Shown here piece after piece: positions 61,591 through 64,000 of a DNA stretch of 64,000 bases. Origin of the DNA: Histomonas meleagridis (taxonomy: Eukaryota > Parabasalia > Tritrichomonadida > Dientamoebidae); contig WSYJ01000063.1 of assembly GCA_020186115.1 (NCBI GenBank), positions 1 through 64,000 of the forward strand, read 5' to 3'. A program made the translations under genes and the position numbers. A model generated the notes under the pieces. It saw only the letters and a list, made by a program, of their open reading frames with translations, ran no database searches and was not told the origin of the DNA. Every line of letters starts with the position of its first letter. Position 1 is the first letter of the stretch.

Positions 61591-62739
61591 TTAACAGAAA
61601 GCAAATTGCATTATAAAAGAGCCAAAGTCCTGACCTGTTGTCATCCACACCTGAGCAGTTCCGCAGTCACCCCACAAATTTGTCGATGCATTCGATTCTT
61701 GCATCTCCAGTAGCAGCACAGTGTCTTCTGGCTGATCATCGCCCTGTATGAAGTAAGGGTAACCACCCAAATATGTCACGTCGACTCTTTTTGAGTTATA
61801 TACTTTATCAATTATTTTTTCGGCTAAATCCAAATCCTCTTCAGGCAAATCAGGTCGCAACTTCATCAGTATTTCGGCTGATGTTGGATATGAAATCGAT
61901 TTCCGCCACTCAACAATCACTCGATTCTCATTAAAGACAAATTGAGGATCAATTTCTCCATAAGCTAACTCATTAATTTCTTCATTTTTATATCAGATGA
62001 CTTTTAAGCAATTATAAAAATGTAATCACGAATATCCTAAAAGTAAACATTCACGTTCATCTTCTGGAAAATAACTTTGGATTTCAACAGGAAGCGATGG
62101 AACATATAATGAAAATACGATTGATAATGATTGATTACATTGATCACATCGAGGAAAATTATCTTCATGTGGAAGATGGGGAGGACAACCACCAAATTTG
62201 GAGACATGGGAATCACAAGAATCGGAATCTTTAACAATTGGAACATAGCATGGTTTGCCAAAAGAATTAATAATTGATATGATTTCAATAATTTTCGATT
62301 TAATTTGGGAACAAATTTCTGGAAACTCAGTGTAATCAGAAGGTTTGCCTAAATGATAAAGTAGATATATTTGTGAAGATGTGACCAGATAGTGGTTTGA
62401 TAAAACTTTTTTTCAAATTAAGGTGTTTGATAGCGTTAGCAATGGGCTTCAAATTATATTGCGGAATGTGTTCCTTCCAATTTGAGCAAAACAAAAAAAA
62501 ATTGTCAAGCATTCTTTCGAAGTGCAAATTTGTTCAACAATTAATTCAACTAGCTTTCCTACAAGAGGATAAAAATCAGAAACAGTTTTAATTAAAATTT
62601 CGTGAAAGTTTGATGAAGTTAAATGTTTTTCAATTACTGTAAGAAAATCATTAATTAATTTCTTCTCACCAGCATTTTCTCAACCTGTAGTTTTAGCGTT
62701 TTGGATTGCTTGTTGGATCTCTTGACAAAGCTCTTTCAT
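61591..62739 (-). pseudogene. DUF1963 (YwqG-like) protein, multiply broken
   Basis: Pieces in order from 62739 are an N-terminal helical part (MKELCQEIQQAIQNAKTTG, then TGA), a middle part (FGKPCYVPIVKDSDSCDSH, then SKFGGCPPHLPHEDNFPRCD, QCNQSLSIVFSLYV) and a C-terminal part (ISYPTSAEILMKLRPDLPEE, YLGGYPYFIQGDDQPED, TNLWGDCGTAQVWMT). The SKFGG.P..LP..........C..C and LGGYPYFIQ.D blocks are the family's marks. At least three stops (about 62682, 62015 and 61995) and frame changes near 62500 and 62330 break it. The family has bacterial and protist members of unknown function. Confidence 0.7.
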
Positions 62740-62887
62740 TAAAATGTGAAATAACAAAAAATGAACGTTCAATATTTTGAATCAAATATGATCACCTGGA
62801 ATTTGAAAAAAATTCTATCGACAAACGAACGTTTATCTGATAACCGACGGTTTTTGCGGTTAAAGTGTGGCCTTCCCTTTTTTTTAA
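62740..62887. promoter_or_regulatory. Promoter region of uS19
   Basis: Contains CGAACGTTTATCTGATAACC and GACGGTTTTTGCGGTTAAAG (about 62826-62865). These are a cluster of the AACGTT, ACGGTTTT and GCGGTT words also found before eL19 and eIF4E. The ATG follows about 25 bases later. Confidence 0.55.
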
Positions 62888-63310
62888 ATGTCCAAATTCG
62901 CCCAGCGTAACTATACATTCCGCGGTAAAACACTCGACGACCTTAAGGCAATGGAGCTCCCAGAATTCGTCAAACTTCTTTCAGCACCACGCAGGCGTTA
63001 TATCTCACGTTGCTTTGGTGTAAAGCATCTTCATCTTATCACTAAGCTCAAGAAGGCTCGTGAAGCTGTAAAGGGCCCTGGTGAAAAGCCACCTGTTGTT
63101 AAGACACACCTTAGATCAATGGTTGTTCTTCCTGAATTTGTTGATAACATAATCGGTATCTACAATGGAAAGGAATTCGTAGAAGTACAAATCAAGCCAG
63201 AAATGATTGGTCATGTTCTTGCTGATTTCGCAATGAGCAAGAAGATTGTTAAGCACAGCAAGGCAGGTGTTGGTGCTACACGTAGCTCATCAGCAACATC
63301 TTTGAAGTAA
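62888..63310 (+). CDS. RPS15: Small-subunit ribosomal protein uS19 (RPS15)
   Basis: The 140-residue protein matches eukaryotic uS19: RNYTFRGKTLDDLKAM near the N-terminus, LLSAPRRRYISRCF, LITKLKKAREAVKGPGEKPP, VVKTHLRSMVVLPEFVDNII, then IYNGKEFVEVQIKPEMIGH and LADFAMSKK. It is part of the 40S head near the decoding site. The C-terminal tail is basic and Ser-rich. Codon use is strongly biased as in eL19. The first ATG is at 62888. Confidence 0.97.
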   Translation: MSKFAQRNYTFRGKTLDDLKAMELPEFVKLLSAPRRRYISRCFGVKHLHLITKLKKAREAVKGPGEKPPVVKTHLRSMVVLPEFVDNIIGIYNGKEFVEVQIKPEMIGHVLADFAMSKKIVKHSKAGVGATRSSSATSLK

Positions 63311-63671
63311 AGACCACTGAATTCATATCATTTTTTTTTGATTTTTAAATTTGTATTTCTGATAAATATTTTATTGTTTTCCTAATCTTTTGATAATATA
63401 AAACACAATTTCATCAGGTTGAAGCTTTCAACAGCTTATCATTATAGTTGTGTTTTTGTTGGTGTTAGAAAAAAATCATGAATTGATCACAAAAAAATGG
63501 ATTTAATGTCTTATGAAAAGAATAACAAAACACTTTACATTGTGAATAATGATGTTTTATTCAGCGCAATACATGGAATAAACAGAGTTTTATATTGGGT
63601 TAAAAATAAAAAATTCGATTCATTTGTTAACGTACATAGCTCAAAATTTTTGGCCTTTTCCTAACAAAAAT
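63311..63671. other. Gene-free intergenic stretch
   Basis: No gene was recognised. Near its end ATTCATTTGTTAACG (about 63618-63632) contains an initiator-like TCATTT. Confidence 0.4.
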
Positions 63672-64000
63672 ATGCAAGGGATACAACAGGTACCAAATCA
63701 AAATAGCACAGTACCAAGTTCGCAAAACCAAAACAACGCAGGTGGGTACCATTTGGTCAATACTAATTTTAATCTTCAAAGACCGATTTTGGTTCAAGAT
63801 TTGCTCATTAATTCGATCAATAAGCTTCCAGAACCTCTTCCAAACGTAAGTAATCCAGGAGATCTTCCTGAGTGTCAAGAACCATTTTTTAAAGAAGATA
63901 CTATGCAAAAATTACCTGAAGAAAAAGAAAAAGAACGACGAATTCCAGGTATGTGCATGAAATGCTTGCGTGAACCAGCAACCAATGTTTGCATTCCATG
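63672..64000 (+). CDS. N-terminal part of a RING-finger protein, cut by the window edge
   Basis: An open frame from ATG 63672 runs off the end. A Gln/Asn-rich start (NQNSTVPSSQNQNNAGG) and an acidic-basic linker (LPEEKEKERRIPG) precede CMKCLREPATNVCIP at the edge, the first half of a C3HC4 RING (C-x2-C, then C in VCIP). It is probably an E3 ubiquitin ligase of the C-terminal RING type (IAP/MUL1-like layout), but the decisive part lies outside the window. Confidence 0.6.
   Translation, partial: MQGIQQVPNQNSTVPSSQNQNNAGGYHLVNTNFNLQRPILVQDLLINSINKLPEPLPNVSNPGDLPECQEPFFKEDTMQKLPEEKEKERRIPGMCMKCLREPATNVCIP

Noticed and set aside
63627-63908. Minus-strand frame near the right edge
   Set aside because: It overlaps the plus-strand RING-protein start, which has better codon use and a C-x2-C motif at the edge.

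Overview
The window looks like a nuclear contig of a parabasalid flagellate, most probably Tritrichomonas or a close relative (inference). The reasons are a very AT-rich background, gene bodies that need no introns to read, very short 5' leaders with TCA-type initiator words, a recurring AACGGTT/AACCGC promoter word, DUF3447-type ankyrin gene families, a YqhD-type iron alcohol dehydrogenase, and decayed DNA transposons and virus-like elements between conserved eukaryotic genes.

Layout. 1-8280 is a decayed virus-like or giant-transposon-like island: an edge fragment, a 275-residue possible structural protein, a long phage-tail-fibre-like HxH-repeat protein, an HNH endonuclease, and a D5/P4-type replicative helicase preceded by a TGTAAC iteron-like cluster and a GC-rich hairpin. 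All but the 275-residue gene carry nonsense codons or frameshifts. 8282-9290 is a mariner copy (D,D34D) broken by one G-run expansion. 9392-16106 holds ankyrin debris, a second virus-like gene fragment and a broken DUF3447-ankyrin locus. 16794-27114 is a gene-dense core: Fe-ADH, eIF4E, ribosomal protein eL19, VPS29, Ran, a DDX49/Dbp8-type helicase, a UEV-RING protein and VPS35L. 27680-33781 is a second DUF3447-ankyrin locus with an intact N-terminal gene and 29 modules. 33865-53662 is core again: a TPR-like protein, PP2A-A, Raptor, a small basic protein, an SLC35 transporter, tRNA-Leu(AAG), an AK9-like protein, a UvrD remnant, a Rab-like GTPase, endosulfine and a 768-residue unknown. 53663-59361 is debris: ankyrin remnants, a third broken DUF3447 gene and a Tc1-like element with recognisable inverted repeats. 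59639-64000 holds a helical-repeat protein, a dead DUF1963 gene, ribosomal protein uS19 and the start of a RING protein.

Functional links. VPS29 and VPS35L belong to the same endosomal recycling machine (retriever), and Ran, Rab and the UEV-RING protein add traffic and transport functions. Raptor (TORC1), eIF4E and two ribosomal proteins represent growth control and translation. PP2A-A and endosulfine are, in other eukaryotes, scaffold and inhibitor of the same phosphatase. AK9-like proteins are associated with flagella.

The most unusual signal is the ankyrin modules. In the 28.4-32.2 kb array, 23 consecutive modules start at an exact 170-bp spacing. That is not a multiple of three, yet every ankyrin segment I translated there is free of stops. 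Neither a simple open frame nor ordinary GT-AG introns explains this. All calls rest on reading the sequence only; no database search was possible.
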